Shown here in pieces: positions 17,150 to 26,421 of a stretch of 39,953 bases of DNA. The notes beneath the pieces are model-generated. The model was not told the DNA's origin. It saw only the letters and a program-made list of their open reading frames with translations, and searched no databases. Origin of the DNA: an uncultured Clostridia bacterium (lineage in GTDB: Bacteria > Bacillota > Clostridia > Lachnospirales > Lachnospiraceae); NCBI GenBank assembly GCA_947174885.1, contig CAMWKO010000025.1, forward strand, positions 1 to 39,953, in the 5' to 3' direction. Made by a program: the position numbers and the translations under genes. Every line of letters starts with the position of its first letter. The stretch's first letter is position 1.

Positions 17150-18247
17150 ATGAAACTTGGAATCGTCGGTTTGCCAAATGTTGGTAAAAGTACATTGTTT
17201 AATTCTCTAACAAAGGCTGGTGCGGAATCAGCAAACTATCCGTTCTGTACGATTGACCCAAATGTTGGTGTGGTTGCAGTACCGGATGACAGATTAAATA
17301 AGCTGGCAGCACTTTATGATTCAGATAAAATCACTCCGGCTGTTATAGAATTTGTTGATATTGCGGGACTTGTAAAGGGTGCATCAAAGGGTGAGGGCTT
17401 AGGAAACCAATTCTTGAGCAATATCCGTGAGGTAGATGCGATTGTTCATGTCGTAAGATGCTTTGAGGATACTAATGTTATTCATGTAGAAGGCAGCATT
17501 GACCCATTAAGAGATATTGAAACCATTAATCTTGAACTTATATTCTCTGATGTGGAAATATTAGAGAGAAGAATTGCAAAGGTAAGCAGAGGTGCCAGAA
17601 ATGATAAGTCTCTGGCAAAGGAATTAGACCTGCTTACGGCTTTAAAGGCACATCTGGAGGAAGGTAAGCTGGCAAAAAGCTATGAAACATCAGATGAAGA
17701 TGAGCTTAAGTGGTTAAAGGAATATAATCTTTTGACATATAAGCCGGTAATCTTTGCCGCAAATGTAAAGGAAGATGACTTGGCAGATGATGGTGAATCT
17801 AATGTTAATGTTGGAAAGGTCAGGGAATTTGCAAAAGGTGAGGGCTTTGAGGTATTTGTTGTATGTGCTCAGATAGAACAGGAAATTTCCGAGCTTGATG
17901 AGGACGAAAAAGCCATGTTTTTAGAAGACTTGGGACTAAAGGAATCAGGACTTGATAAGCTTATAAAAGCAAGCTATTCATTACTTGGACTTATAAGTTA
18001 CCTTACAGCAGGAAAACAGGAAACAAGAGCATGGACAATTACTAAAGGGACTAAAGCTCCCGGAGCAGCAGGAAAGATTCATACAGACTTTGAGAGAGGC
18101 TTCATTAAAGCGGAGGTTGTAAACTATCAGGATTTGCTTGACTGTGGCAGCTATACCGTGGCTAAGGAAAAGGGATTGGTAGGTCTTGAAGGTAAGGAAT
18201 ATGTAGTTAAGGACGGAGATGTAATTCTCTTTAGATTTAACGTATAG
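17150..18247 (+). CDS. ychF: YchF/Obg-like ribosome-binding ATPase
   Basis: Universally conserved OBG-family P-loop NTPase, shown in E. coli and human homologues to prefer ATP and to bind ribosomes. Visible motifs are the P-loop GLPNVGKST at residues 6-14, the G3 region DIAGLVKGASKGEGLGNQFL, a coiled-coil insertion (~130-200), and a C-terminal TGS domain ending in GLEGKEYVVKDGDVILFRFNV. The length of 365 residues is standard. No strong Shine-Dalgarno is visible before ATG 17150, but the MKLGIVGLPNVGKST start is canonical. Confidence 0.96.
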   Translation: MKLGIVGLPNVGKSTLFNSLTKAGAESANYPFCTIDPNVGVVAVPDDRLNKLAALYDSDKITPAVIEFVDIAGLVKGASKGEGLGNQFLSNIREVDAIVHVVRCFEDTNVIHVEGSIDPLRDIETINLELIFSDVEILERRIAKVSRGARNDKSLAKELDLLTALKAHLEEGKLAKSYETSDEDELKWLKEYNLLTYKPVIFAANVKEDDLADDGESNVNVGKVREFAKGEGFEVFVVCAQIEQEISELDEDEKAMFLEDLGLKESGLDKLIKASYSLLGLISYLTAGKQETRAWTITKGTKAPGAAGKIHTDFERGFIKAEVVNYQDLLDCGSYTVAKEKGLVGLEGKEYVVKDGDVILFRFNV

Positions 18248-18257
18248 TGGAGGATGT

Positions 18258-19151
18258 ATGCTTTTAGATGTTAGTATTAGCTTCCCTAATCTTGGAATAG
18301 ATATAAGTGATTTACCTAAAACCTTTAATCTTTTTGGAATAGATATTGCTTTTTACGGATTAATTATTGGAATAGGTATGATGCTTGGTATGGCAATAGT
18401 ATTCAGAGAAGTAAAAATCACAGGTCAGAAGATGGATAATTACCTGGATATAGCATTGTTCTGTATTATTTTTTCGATAGTTGGTGCCAGAATTTACTAT
18501 GTAATATTCCAGTGGGAGCATTATAAGGATAATTTACTGTCAATATTTAATATCAGACAGGGTGGACTTGCCATATATGGAGGTATTATAGGCGGTGTAC
18601 TTACAGGCTATATTATTGCACGCATTAAAAAACTTAATTTCTGGCAGATAGGGGATACAGCGTGTCTTGGACTGTTGGTGGGTCAGATTATCGGAAGGTG
18701 GGGAAATTTCTTTAATCGGGAGGCATTTGGTGGTGATTCTGATGGTTTATTTGCTATGAGAATAAATGTAAATGATCCTTTTGCAAATGTAAGAGTGCCG
18801 GACGGAGTAAGCTATATTGATAAAGCACATCAATGGATACAGGTACAGCCAACCTTCCTTTATGAATCAGTCTGGAATTTAGCGCTTCTTATAATAATTA
18901 TGATATTCAGAAAAAAGAAAAAGTATTATGGTGAAGTGTTTATGTGGTATCTGCTGGGATATGGTATAGGAAGATTTATTATAGAAGGAATGAGAACAGA
19001 CCAGCTTATTATACCGGTAATAAACTATCCCGTGTCACAGCTGCTTTCACTATTAATTGTGATAGTAATGCTGACACTACTCATTGTAAACAGAGTATTT
19101 TTGGTAAAGAAAGGTAGAACAGCATTTAAAATATTTAAGGTAATTGAGTAG
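18258..19151 (+). CDS. lgt: Prolipoprotein diacylglyceryl transferase
   Basis: Membrane enzyme that transfers diacylglycerol from phosphatidylglycerol to the lipobox cysteine of preprolipoproteins. There are about seven membrane segments. Family motifs present are YGLIIGIGMMLG, GARIYYVIFQW, the RQGGLAIYGGIIGG loop, and the Lgt signature GRWGNFFNREAFGG near residue 152. The C-terminal GYGIGRFIIEGMRTD is also conserved. The length of 297 residues is normal. GGAGG lies 5 bases before ATG 18258 and about 10 bases after ychF, so the two are probably cotranscribed. A terminator follows. Confidence 0.95.
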   Translation: MLLDVSISFPNLGIDISDLPKTFNLFGIDIAFYGLIIGIGMMLGMAIVFREVKITGQKMDNYLDIALFCIIFSIVGARIYYVIFQWEHYKDNLLSIFNIRQGGLAIYGGIIGGVLTGYIIARIKKLNFWQIGDTACLGLLVGQIIGRWGNFFNREAFGGDSDGLFAMRINVNDPFANVRVPDGVSYIDKAHQWIQVQPTFLYESVWNLALLIIIMIFRKKKKYYGEVFMWYLLGYGIGRFIIEGMRTDQLIIPVINYPVSQLLSLLIVIVMLTLLIVNRVFLVKKGRTAFKIFKVIE

Positions 19152-19240
19152 ATAGAATATACTAATAGTGAAATAAGGGCGATTTATAATAAAAACATAT
19201 AATACTGATATTATACAATATTTAGTGGTTAAAAAATATC

Positions 19241-19286
19241 AAACCTCAAGATATGCTTTTGGCATATTCTTGGGGTTTATTTTTTT
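19241..19286 (+). terminator. Terminator between lgt and mraZ
   Basis: AAACCTCAAGATATGC pairs with GCATATTCTTGGGGTTT around a short T-rich loop, followed by a long T-run. Confidence 0.85.
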
Positions 19287-19306
19287 ATGAAAATTTGAAA
19301 AAAGCC

Positions 19307-19335
19307 TTGATTTAATAGTGTTTTTATTATATTAT
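19307..19335 (+). promoter_or_regulatory. Predicted promoter of the division cluster
   Basis: TTGATT (19307-19312), a 17-base spacer and TATTAT (19330-19335). The same hexamers and spacing occur before ftsZ at 28343-28371. Confidence 0.6.
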
Positions 19336-19343
19336 TTTAAGCA

Positions 19344-19393
19344 AGAAGTGGTGAAAAGTGGATGATAGTGGTGTAAAAGTGTCATAAGGTGGT
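19344..19393 (+). promoter_or_regulatory. Candidate MraZ operator: AGTGG repeats at 10-bp spacing
   Basis: AGTGG occurs at 19347, 19357 and 19367 in exact 10-base phase, followed by AGTG at 19378 and a GTGG at 19389. The repeats lie over and just after the predicted transcription start. MraZ binds closely spaced GTG-containing direct repeats before its own gene in several bacteria, so autoregulation is likely. Confidence 0.7.
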
Positions 19394-19397
19394 AATT

Positions 19398-19419
19398 TTA
19401 TGACAAATCACTGTCATAA
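19398..19419 (+). repeat. Inverted repeat TTATGACA/TGTCATAA in the mraZ leader
   Basis: Perfect 8-base arms separated by 6 bases end just before the mraZ ribosome binding site. The half-site TGTCATAA also occurs at 19380-19387. It could be an operator or a translation-affecting hairpin. Confidence 0.5.
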
Positions 19420-19434
19420 AAGAAGGTGTTGTTT

Positions 19435-19866
19435 ATGTTCATGAGTGAATACACTCATTCAATCGATGCAAAGGGACGAGTTATCGTTCCTGTTAAGTTT
19501 CGTGAATCATTGGGCGATGAGTTTGTTGTTACTCAGGGCCTTGATGGTTGTTTATTTGTATTCCCTAATGAAGAGTGGAACATCTTTGAAGAAAAGTTAA
19601 AATCACTTCCAATGTCCAATAAAGATGCACGTAAGTTTGTTCGTTTCTTTTTAGCAGGAGCTGCAGTGGTGGAGATGGACAAGCAGGGAAGAATACTTAT
19701 TCCTCCGGTACTTAGAGGATTTGCAGGCTTAGAAAAGGATGTAGTTGTAGTAGGTGTTGGTAACAGAGTTGAAATCTGGGATAAGTCAAGATGGGATGAG
19801 TCTACCACATTTAGTGACATGGACGAAATTGCAGAGCATATGTCAGAATTTGGACTTATTATTTAA
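19435..19866 (+). CDS. mraZ: Transcriptional regulator MraZ
   Basis: DNA-binding regulator of the division and cell-wall cluster, a member of the AbrB/SpoVT-like swapped-hairpin fold that forms a ring. Two copies of the domain are visible, marked by DAKGRVIVP (N-terminal half) and DKQGRILIP (C-terminal half). The length of 143 residues is normal. ATG 19435 is chosen because AGAAGG lies 8 bases upstream and MFMSEYTHSIDAKGR matches the family start; the in-frame GTG at 19426 overlaps the ribosome binding site. It opens the cluster and lies just downstream of phased AGTGG repeats that fit its own operator. Confidence 0.96.
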   Translation: MFMSEYTHSIDAKGRVIVPVKFRESLGDEFVVTQGLDGCLFVFPNEEWNIFEEKLKSLPMSNKDARKFVRFFLAGAAVVEMDKQGRILIPPVLRGFAGLEKDVVVVGVGNRVEIWDKSRWDESTTFSDMDEIAEHMSEFGLII

Positions 19867-19877
19867 GGAAGTAAGAT

Positions 19878-20828
19878 ATGGAATTTAGTCATAAGTCAGT
19901 ATTGCTTGATGAAACAATAGACAGCTTAAATATAAAACCTGATGGCATATATGTAGACGGTACCTTAGGTGGTGCCGGCCATGCATATGAGGTAGTAAAG
20001 AAGCTGTCTGATAAGGGCAGATTTATTGGAATAGACCAGGATGAAGATGCTTTAGCAGCAGCTACAGAAAAGTTAAGCATATTTAAGGATAAGATTAAGA
20101 TTGATATTGTTAAGAGTAATTATAAGGATATTAATAATGTACTTAATGCTTTAGGAGTAAAAAAGGTAGATGGGATACTTTTGGATATAGGAGTTTCTTC
20201 GTATCAGATAGATACAGTAGAAAGAGGCTTTACATATAAAGAGGATGCACCACTTGATATGAGGATGGATAAGAGTGCATCATTGTCGGCAAAGGATATA
20301 GTTAATGATTATAGTGAAATAGAGCTGTTTAGAATAATCAGAGATTATGGAGAAGAAAAATTTGCAAAAAATATAGCAAAGCATATAGTTTCCAGAAGAA
20401 ATGAAAAGCCGCTTGAAACAACAGGTGAGCTTATTGAAGCTATTAAGGCAGCTATTCCTGCAAAAATAAGAGCAAATACAGGACATCCGGCTAAAAAGAC
20501 ATTTCAGGCTATCAGAATTGAAGTTAATAAAGAGTTGGAAGTATTGGAAAACTCTATTGATAATATGATAGAGATATTAAATGATGGTGGAAGACTTAGT
20601 ATAATTACTTTCCATTCCTTAGAGGACAGAATAGTAAAGAATAAGTTTAGAGACAATGAAAATCCATGTGTATGCCCACCTAATTTTCCGGTTTGTGTAT
20701 GTGGTAAAAAATCAAAGGGAACAGTGGTGACACGAAAACCGATTGTTCCAGGTGATAAAGAAATAAATGATAATAAAAGGTCAAAAAGCTCAAAGCTTAG
20801 AGTGTTTGAACGCAGAATATGTGAGTAA
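19878..20828 (+). CDS. rsmH: 16S rRNA (cytosine-1402-N4)-methyltransferase
   Basis: SAM-dependent methyltransferase (formerly MraW) that modifies C1402 in the ribosomal decoding site. [13 protein letters not shown] at the N-terminus, the SAM-binding motif [19 protein letters not shown]-like [29 protein letters not shown], and the C-terminal [13 protein letters not shown] with SSKLRVFER all fit. The length of 316 residues is normal. AAGGAAG precedes the start, and mraZ ends 11 bases upstream, as in the standard cluster. Confidence 0.97.
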   Translation: MEFSHKSVLLDETIDSLNIKPDGIYVDGTLGGAGHAYEVVKKLSDKGRFIGIDQDEDALAAATEKLSIFKDKIKIDIVKSNYKDINNVLNALGVKKVDGILLDIGVSSYQIDTVERGFTYKEDAPLDMRMDKSASLSAKDIVNDYSEIELFRIIRDYGEEKFAKNIAKHIVSRRNEKPLETTGELIEAIKAAIPAKIRANTGHPAKKTFQAIRIEVNKELEVLENSIDNMIEILNDGGRLSIITFHSLEDRIVKNKFRDNENPCVCPPNFPVCVCGKKSKGTVVTRKPIVPGDKEINDNKRSKSSKLRVFERRICE

Positions 20829-20904
20829 CTGATATACTGCATATATACTTCAGGGACTTTAAGAATTGTTCTTTTGGTCTTTCCAAGGAAGGAAAAAAGC
20901 TTAA

Positions 20905-21429
20905 ATGGAAAAGAGAGAATCAGGTAGAAAAGTTAATAATGTGATTTATGTGACTGAGGGTAATGCAGTAAGAAAAATAAATACCGTACCGGACAGGGTA
21001 CAACCTCCAAAGAGAAATTTTAAATCCGATGAACAAAAAAGACAGGAAATAAAAAGACAGAACAGAAATTACAGAAAAACTTACAGAGAAAACGAAAATG
21101 CTTTTACAATGAGCGTTCCATATGTTATATTTTTAACTGTGGCAGTTATTGCAGTTGTAGCTATGTGTATTCAATATTTACAGTTAAGTGCTAAAGTTGC
21201 AGATGCAAAAAACAATATTGCAAGTTTAGAATCAAATATTGATACACTGGCAGCACAGAATGATGCAATAGATTATGATATAAATGGATATATAGATGTA
21301 GATTATATTATGAAAGTAGCTATTGAGGAATTAGGTATGGTGAACCCTGCTAAAAATCAGATTCAGTATTATGATAGCTCAGCACTGGAATATATGAAAC
21401 AGTATGAAGATATCCCAAACAGCAACTAA
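20905..21429 (+). CDS. ftsL: FtsL-like cell division protein
   Basis: Small bitopic divisome protein. The cytoplasmic N-terminus is long and basic (about 70 residues). One membrane segment follows (~residues 72-95, PYVIFLTVAVIAVVAMCI), then a coiled-coil-like extracellular part (SAKVADAKNNIASLESNIDTL, read in two pieces here). FtsL bridges DivIB/DivIC and the septal synthase. Identification rests mainly on topology and position between rsmH and the FtsI-type PBP, because FtsL sequences diverge quickly. AAGGAAGG precedes ATG 20905. Confidence 0.8.
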   Translation: MEKRESGRKVNNVIYVTEGNAVRKINTVPDRVQPPKRNFKSDEQKRQEIKRQNRNYRKTYRENENAFTMSVPYVIFLTVAVIAVVAMCIQYLQLSAKVADAKNNIASLESNIDTLAAQNDAIDYDINGYIDVDYIMKVAIEELGMVNPAKNQIQYYDSSALEYMKQYEDIPNSN

Positions 21430-21441
21430 GTAGGTGTATCA

Positions 21442-23442
21442 ATGAGTAATTCAACTAAAGCGAGACAAAAAAAATCAAAAAGACCGGCAGTTTTTGATAG
21501 GGAAATGAGAATAAAGCTAGGCGTAATAGTTAGTTTTATCATAATTCTACTGGTCTTTTTAAGTGCGGTACTAATATACAGAAACAATGTAGATGGAGAG
21601 GAATACGCTATAAACGTTCTGGAACAGCAAAACTATTCAAGTACAACCTTACCATATAAAAGGGGAGATATTTTGGATAGAAATGGTGTAGTATTGGCTA
21701 CCAGTATAAAAGTATATAATCTTATATTAGATCCCAAGATTATTCTTTCTGATGACGGAAAATATTTAGAAGATTCAATAAATGCACTGGTAGATTGTTT
21801 TGGATATGACAGACAGGAGCTTTTAGAGCTTGTAAATGAAAACAGTGAGAGACGTTACTATATATATAAAAAGAAACTTTCATATGAGGATATCAAGGAT
21901 TTTTTAGATGCTAAGGCAGATGATAAAAGATATCCCAATCTTCAGGGAGTATGGTTTGAAACTGAATATGAAAGAAGGTATCCGTTTTCTTCACTTGCCT
22001 GCGATGTTATAGGCTTTACAACGACAGGAAATGTAGGTATATGGGGGATTGAAGAGTATTATAATGACTATTTAAATGGTGTAGACGGAAGAAGCTATGG
22101 ATATGTAAATAATGAAAATGTTATGGAGCAGGTAGAAAAGAAAGCAGATGATGGAGATACAGTTATATCAACTATCGATTTTAATATCCAGTCCATAATT
22201 GAAAAATACATAGCACAGTATAATGAAGAACTTAAACCGGAGAATATCGGAATAATAATTATGGATCCAAGAAATGGAGAGGTTTTGGGAATGGCAGGAA
22301 AGCTTTCGTATGACCTTAATAATCCAAGAGATCTGACAGCCTTTTATACAGCAGAAGAAATAGCGGCGATGAGCGATGAAGACAAGCTTAATGCACTTAA
22401 TAATATCTGGAGAAACTACTGCATCTGTGACAGTTATGAACCCGGCTCTACAGCGAAGCCATACACTATTGCAGCGGCATTGGATGAGGGTAAGATTAAA
22501 AGTGATGATGAGTATGTTTGTGACGGATATGAAAAACTTGGTGGGTGGACTATAAGATGCCATAATAATGAGGGTCATGGAACAATCGATATGTACCAGG
22601 CTATTGCTTATTCATGCAACGATGCTCTTATGGCAATAGCAGCGACTGAAGGAGCGGAAGTATTTTCCACTTATCAGAAAAGGTTTAATTTTGGTATGAG
22701 GACCAGAATTGATCTGCCGGGTGAGGCAAGCTGTGCAAACCTTATATATCCTGCTTCTAAAATGGGACCTGTTGATCTTGCTACAAATTCCTTTGGACAA
22801 AACTACAATGTTACGATGATACAGGTTGCAGCGGCATTTTCATCACTTATAAATGGAGGATACTATTATTCACCACATGTTGTAAAGCAAATTATAAACA
22901 GCAATGGTGGTGTGGTAGAAAATGTAGAAAAAACACTTGTAAAACAGACAGTTACTACAGAAACTTCTGATGAAATTAAAAAAGGACTCAGAATGTGTGT
23001 AGAAACTGGTACGGGCAGAACCGCAGGAATTGAAGGATATTTAATTTCAGGAAAAACAGGAACGGCAGAGAAGCAGCCAAGAGAGGATGAAAAGTATTTA
23101 TTATCATTTATAGGTTTTGCTCCTTATGATACACCACAGCTTGTATGTTATGTTGTTGTAGATAATCCTGATGTAGAAAATCAGTCTACAACATATGCGA
23201 CTACTTTGTTTAAGAATGTAATGGAAGAAGTACTTACCTATCTTAATATATTTCCGGATGGAGAAAGTGAGCCGTCAGAGCCTGCTACACCGGCAACACC
23301 AAGTGAGCCTCAAACTGACGAAAACGGAAATACTATAGCAGCAGACCCAACCACGGGACAGACTGCGACCACAGGTGGTAATGATGATGAAGTATTTCCA
23401 GATGGAATTATTAGAGGAGATGAAGATAATAATACACCATAA
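21442..23442 (+). CDS. Class B penicillin-binding protein, FtsI/PBP2B type
   Basis: Septal peptidoglycan transpeptidase of 666 residues. A membrane anchor (~residues 28-48) is followed by the dimerisation domain with RGDILDRNGVVLA and RRYPFSSLACDVIGFT. The transpeptidase domain has the active Ser in GSTAK (near 335), SCN at 391-393 and KTG at 538-540. The C-terminal tail (~residues 605-666) is rich in Pro, Thr, Glu and Asn (SEPATPATPSEPQ) and probably disordered. No PASTA domain is seen. The start lies 12 bases after ftsL. The SxxK motif has Ala where Phe is usual (STAK instead of STFK), which keeps the catalytic residues. Confidence 0.93.
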   Translation: MSNSTKARQKKSKRPAVFDREMRIKLGVIVSFIIILLVFLSAVLIYRNNVDGEEYAINVLEQQNYSSTTLPYKRGDILDRNGVVLATSIKVYNLILDPKIILSDDGKYLEDSINALVDCFGYDRQELLELVNENSERRYYIYKKKLSYEDIKDFLDAKADDKRYPNLQGVWFETEYERRYPFSSLACDVIGFTTTGNVGIWGIEEYYNDYLNGVDGRSYGYVNNENVMEQVEKKADDGDTVISTIDFNIQSIIEKYIAQYNEELKPENIGIIIMDPRNGEVLGMAGKLSYDLNNPRDLTAFYTAEEIAAMSDEDKLNALNNIWRNYCICDSYEPGSTAKPYTIAAALDEGKIKSDDEYVCDGYEKLGGWTIRCHNNEGHGTIDMYQAIAYSCNDALMAIAATEGAEVFSTYQKRFNFGMRTRIDLPGEASCANLIYPASKMGPVDLATNSFGQNYNVTMIQVAAAFSSLINGGYYYSPHVVKQIINSNGGVVENVEKTLVKQTVTTETSDEIKKGLRMCVETGTGRTAGIEGYLISGKTGTAEKQPREDEKYLLSFIGFAPYDTPQLVCYVVVDNPDVENQSTTYATTLFKNVMEEVLTYLNIFPDGESEPSEPATPATPSEPQTDENGNTIAADPTTGQTATTGGNDDEVFPDGIIRGDEDNNTP

Positions 23443-23487
23443 ATCGCAGAGCGATTTATGAGGCGAGGGAGTAAGCCCTGCGCTTAC
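23438..23487 (+). repeat. Hairpins between the two PBP genes
   Basis: CATAAATCGC (23438-23447) and GCGATTTATG (23451-23460) form a perfect stem spanning the stop codon of the first PBP. GTAAG...CTTAC forms a second stem at 23471-23487. The stretch to 23520 is richer in GC than its surroundings and has no open frame. It may be a processing or attenuation site inside the cluster. Confidence 0.6.
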
Positions 23488-23609
23488 ACACGAGCCAATA
23501 CCCCATAAAATCACAGAGCGTTATAATATTATTAGTAAAAAATTGAATGAAATATATATTTACCTCATAATATTTTTAATAAGTTACAAAAATGTTATGG
23601 GGTAGTTTT

Positions 23610-25349
23610 ATGGGGAGAAATAATACAGAAATAAAAAAGAAAGTTTTTATTTTTGTTATAGGTTGTTTTATAGGTACAATGCTGTTGATTGGAAGATTGA
23701 TATATATTATGGTATTTCAATCAGAATATTATCAGAAACTGGCAGATGAATTACATGAAAGAGAGAGAAATATTAAAGCTGCCAGAGGGGAAATAGTAGA
23801 CAGGAACGGATTAGTGCTGGCTGCAAATAGGACTGTATGTACTATTTCAGTGATTCATAGTCAGATAGAAGATGAGAAAAGGGTAATAGAAGTACTTGCA
23901 AATGAACTGGGCATGGATAGGGAAGCCGTGGAAAAAAAGGTAACTAAAATAAGCTCCAGAGAAAAAATAAAGTCAAATGTAGATAAGGAAATAGGAGATA
24001 GGATAAGAGAATACAATCTGGCAGGGGTAAAGGTGGATGAAGATTATAAAAGATATTACCCTTATGGAAGCCTTGCTTCAAAGGTAATGGGTTTTACGGG
24101 AGCGGACAATCAGGGAATTATAGGTTTGGAAGTACAATATGATGAATATCTTATGGGAACAGACGGAAAGATACTGACGGAGACAGATGCAGCAGGTGTA
24201 GAAAGGGAAAATGTTGTAGAAAAAAGAATAGAGGCTATTCAAGGAGATACATTGGTTACCACAATAGATTATAATATACAGGAATATGCTACTCAGGCAG
24301 CATTAAAGGTATTGGAGGAAAAACAGGCGAATTATGTATCTATTATTATAATGAATCCCCAAAATGGAGAAATATATGCAATGGTAAATGTACCGGAGTT
24401 TGATTTAAACAATCCATATGAATTGAATTATGAAAACGATATAACAGGTGGGGAAGAATTACAGAATGCACTTAATCGTATGTGGAGGAATCAGTGTATT
24501 AATGATACATACGAGCCGGGTTCTACCTTTAAAATAATTACGGCAACAGCAGGAATTGAAACGGGAGTAGTTACAACGAATTCTACATTTTCATGTCCGG
24601 GCTTTAAAATAGTTGAGGATAGAAGAATCAGATGTCACAAGGTAGCAGGACATGGTGCGGAAACCTTTGTTCAGGCAACGATGAATTCCTGTAATCCTGT
24701 ATTTATAGAAGTAGGATTAAGAATAGGAAAAGAAAGATATTTTGAATATTTGGAAAAATTAGGCATACTTAGCAAAACAGGAATTGATTTACCGGGTGAG
24801 GCGGGAACAATTATGCATAAAATCGAGAATGTAGGGGATGTAGAATTGGCTACCATGTCTTTTGGACAGTCTTTTCAGATAACACCTCTTCAGCTGCTTA
24901 GAGCTGCTTCAGCAGTAATAAATGGAGGAACGCTTGTAACACCTCATTTTGCCATAAGGACTGTTGATGTAGACGGAAATGTGACAAATGAGTTTCAATA
25001 TGAAGCACAAAGTGGTGCAATATCTAAGGATACCAGTGAGACCATGAAATATATTCTGGAACAGGTAGTAAGTGAAGGAGGTGGAATAAAGGGTCAGGTA
25101 GAGGGATATAGAATAGGAGGAAAAACAGCTACATCAGAAAAACTTCCAAGAGGTAGTGCAAAATATATTGCGTCATTTATAGGCTATGCACCTGCCGACA
25201 ATCCGGAGGTAATAGCTATATGTATTATTGACGAGCCGGTGGGAATTTACTATGGAGGTACAATAGCAGCGCCGGTTATTTCTAATGTGTATAGTAATAT
25301 ATTACCGTATCTTGGTATTGAAAGGGCTGTAACAAATACAGAAGAGTAA
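23610..25349 (+). CDS. spoVD: Class B penicillin-binding protein, SpoVD-like
   Basis: Second transpeptidase in the cluster, resembling the sporulation-specific SpoVD that builds spore cortex together with SpoVE. A membrane anchor (~residues 10-32) is followed by AARGEIVDRNGLVLA, RYYPYGSLASKVMGFTG and the transpeptidase domain: GSTFK (active Ser near 305), SCN (near 360), and KTA at about 505-507 where KTG is expected. There is no PASTA domain, unlike many SpoVD proteins. ATG 23610 (MGRNN) is preferred to ATG 23592 because a weak GGGGTAG lies between them. SpoVD against a second FtsI/PBP2B cannot be settled by sequence alone. Confidence 0.85.
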   Translation: MGRNNTEIKKKVFIFVIGCFIGTMLLIGRLIYIMVFQSEYYQKLADELHERERNIKAARGEIVDRNGLVLAANRTVCTISVIHSQIEDEKRVIEVLANELGMDREAVEKKVTKISSREKIKSNVDKEIGDRIREYNLAGVKVDEDYKRYYPYGSLASKVMGFTGADNQGIIGLEVQYDEYLMGTDGKILTETDAAGVERENVVEKRIEAIQGDTLVTTIDYNIQEYATQAALKVLEEKQANYVSIIIMNPQNGEIYAMVNVPEFDLNNPYELNYENDITGGEELQNALNRMWRNQCINDTYEPGSTFKIITATAGIETGVVTTNSTFSCPGFKIVEDRRIRCHKVAGHGAETFVQATMNSCNPVFIEVGLRIGKERYFEYLEKLGILSKTGIDLPGEAGTIMHKIENVGDVELATMSFGQSFQITPLQLLRAASAVINGGTLVTPHFAIRTVDVDGNVTNEFQYEAQSGAISKDTSETMKYILEQVVSEGGGIKGQVEGYRIGGKTATSEKLPRGSAKYIASFIGYAPADNPEVIAICIIDEPVGIYYGGTIAAPVISNVYSNILPYLGIERAVTNTEE

Positions 25350-25361
25350 CCCGGTTTAGGA

Positions 25362-25390
25362 TTGATTAATACCTGTAAAAATGCTATACT
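25362..25390 (+). promoter_or_regulatory. Predicted internal promoter for mraY-ftsW-divIB
   Basis: TTGATT (25362-25367), a 17-base spacer and TATACT (25385-25390) lie in the 88-base gap before mraY. Confidence 0.6.
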
Positions 25391-25437
25391 TAAAGGAACG
25401 GACGAGAACGTTTTGAATGTCCAGATGGGAGTAGTTA

Positions 25438-26391
25438 ATGAGAGAAAATATTATAGCACCTATTATAGTTTCATTTACAATCAGCGTATTACTATGCCCT
25501 ATAGTAATTCCGTTTTTACATAAACTGAAGTTTGGTCAGTATATACGAAAGGAAGGCCCTAAAAATCATCAGAAAAAATCAGGAACTCCAACTATGGGGG
25601 GATTAATTATCCTGACAAGTATAGTCATCACAGCATTGTTGTATGTAAGAGATTTTAAAGGCATTTTACCTATACTGTTTATGACCTTGAGTTTTGGACT
25701 TATAGGATTTTTGGATGATTATATTAAGGTTGTAATGAAAAGAAATATGGGATTAACCGCATTACAAAAATTTTTTCTGGAAACAATTTTGACAGCTATC
25801 TTCATTATATACATGGATAGCATTGGCATGGATAGAAATATCATAATTCCGTTTACGAACGGAATTATGCTTGATTTAGAAAATCTGTATTATCCGTTTG
25901 TGATTATAGTGGTTTTAGGAACAGTAAACGGTGCAAATTTTACAGACGGTTTAGATGGCTTAGCAACAGGCGTTACACTTATTATTGCAGTTTTTTTTAC
26001 TGTAGTTTCGTTAATATACAATTCCTGTATTTCTCCTATTGCAGGAGCTGTTGTTGGTGCCCTTATGGGATTTTTTCTTTTTAATGTTTATCCTGCAAGA
26101 GTCTTTATGGGAGATACAGGATCACTGGCACTTGGAGGCTTTGTTGCGGCTGCTGCCATTATGCTTAAAATGCCGTTATTTATAATGATTGTAGCATTGG
26201 TATATTTTATTGAAGTTTTATCAGTTGCAATACAGGTTATATACTTTAAAATTACTAAAGGAAAAAGAATATTCAAGATGGCACCTATACATCATCATTT
26301 TGAATTATGCGGATGGTCAGAAACGAGAATTGTTGCAGTATTTTCAATAATTACTGCATTATTGTGTCTTATTGCATATAAGGCATTATAG
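25438..26391 (+). CDS. mraY: Phospho-N-acetylmuramoyl-pentapeptide transferase
   Basis: Integral membrane enzyme that makes lipid I from UDP-MurNAc-pentapeptide and undecaprenyl phosphate. There are about ten hydrophobic segments. Conserved blocks are KKSGTPTMGGL, LIGFLDDYIKV (catalytic Asp pair), NGANFTDGLDGLATG, VFMGDTGSLALGG and MAPIHHHFELCGWSE. The length of 317 residues is normal. GGGAG precedes the start. It is normally followed by murD, which is absent here; ftsW comes directly next. Confidence 0.97.
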   Translation: MRENIIAPIIVSFTISVLLCPIVIPFLHKLKFGQYIRKEGPKNHQKKSGTPTMGGLIILTSIVITALLYVRDFKGILPILFMTLSFGLIGFLDDYIKVVMKRNMGLTALQKFFLETILTAIFIIYMDSIGMDRNIIIPFTNGIMLDLENLYYPFVIIVVLGTVNGANFTDGLDGLATGVTLIIAVFFTVVSLIYNSCISPIAGAVVGALMGFFLFNVYPARVFMGDTGSLALGGFVAAAAIMLKMPLFIMIVALVYFIEVLSVAIQVIYFKITKGKRIFKMAPIHHHFELCGWSETRIVAVFSIITALLCLIAYKAL

Positions 26392-26421
26392 ACTTATTAT
26401 GAAAGGCAGATAAAAGAATAA

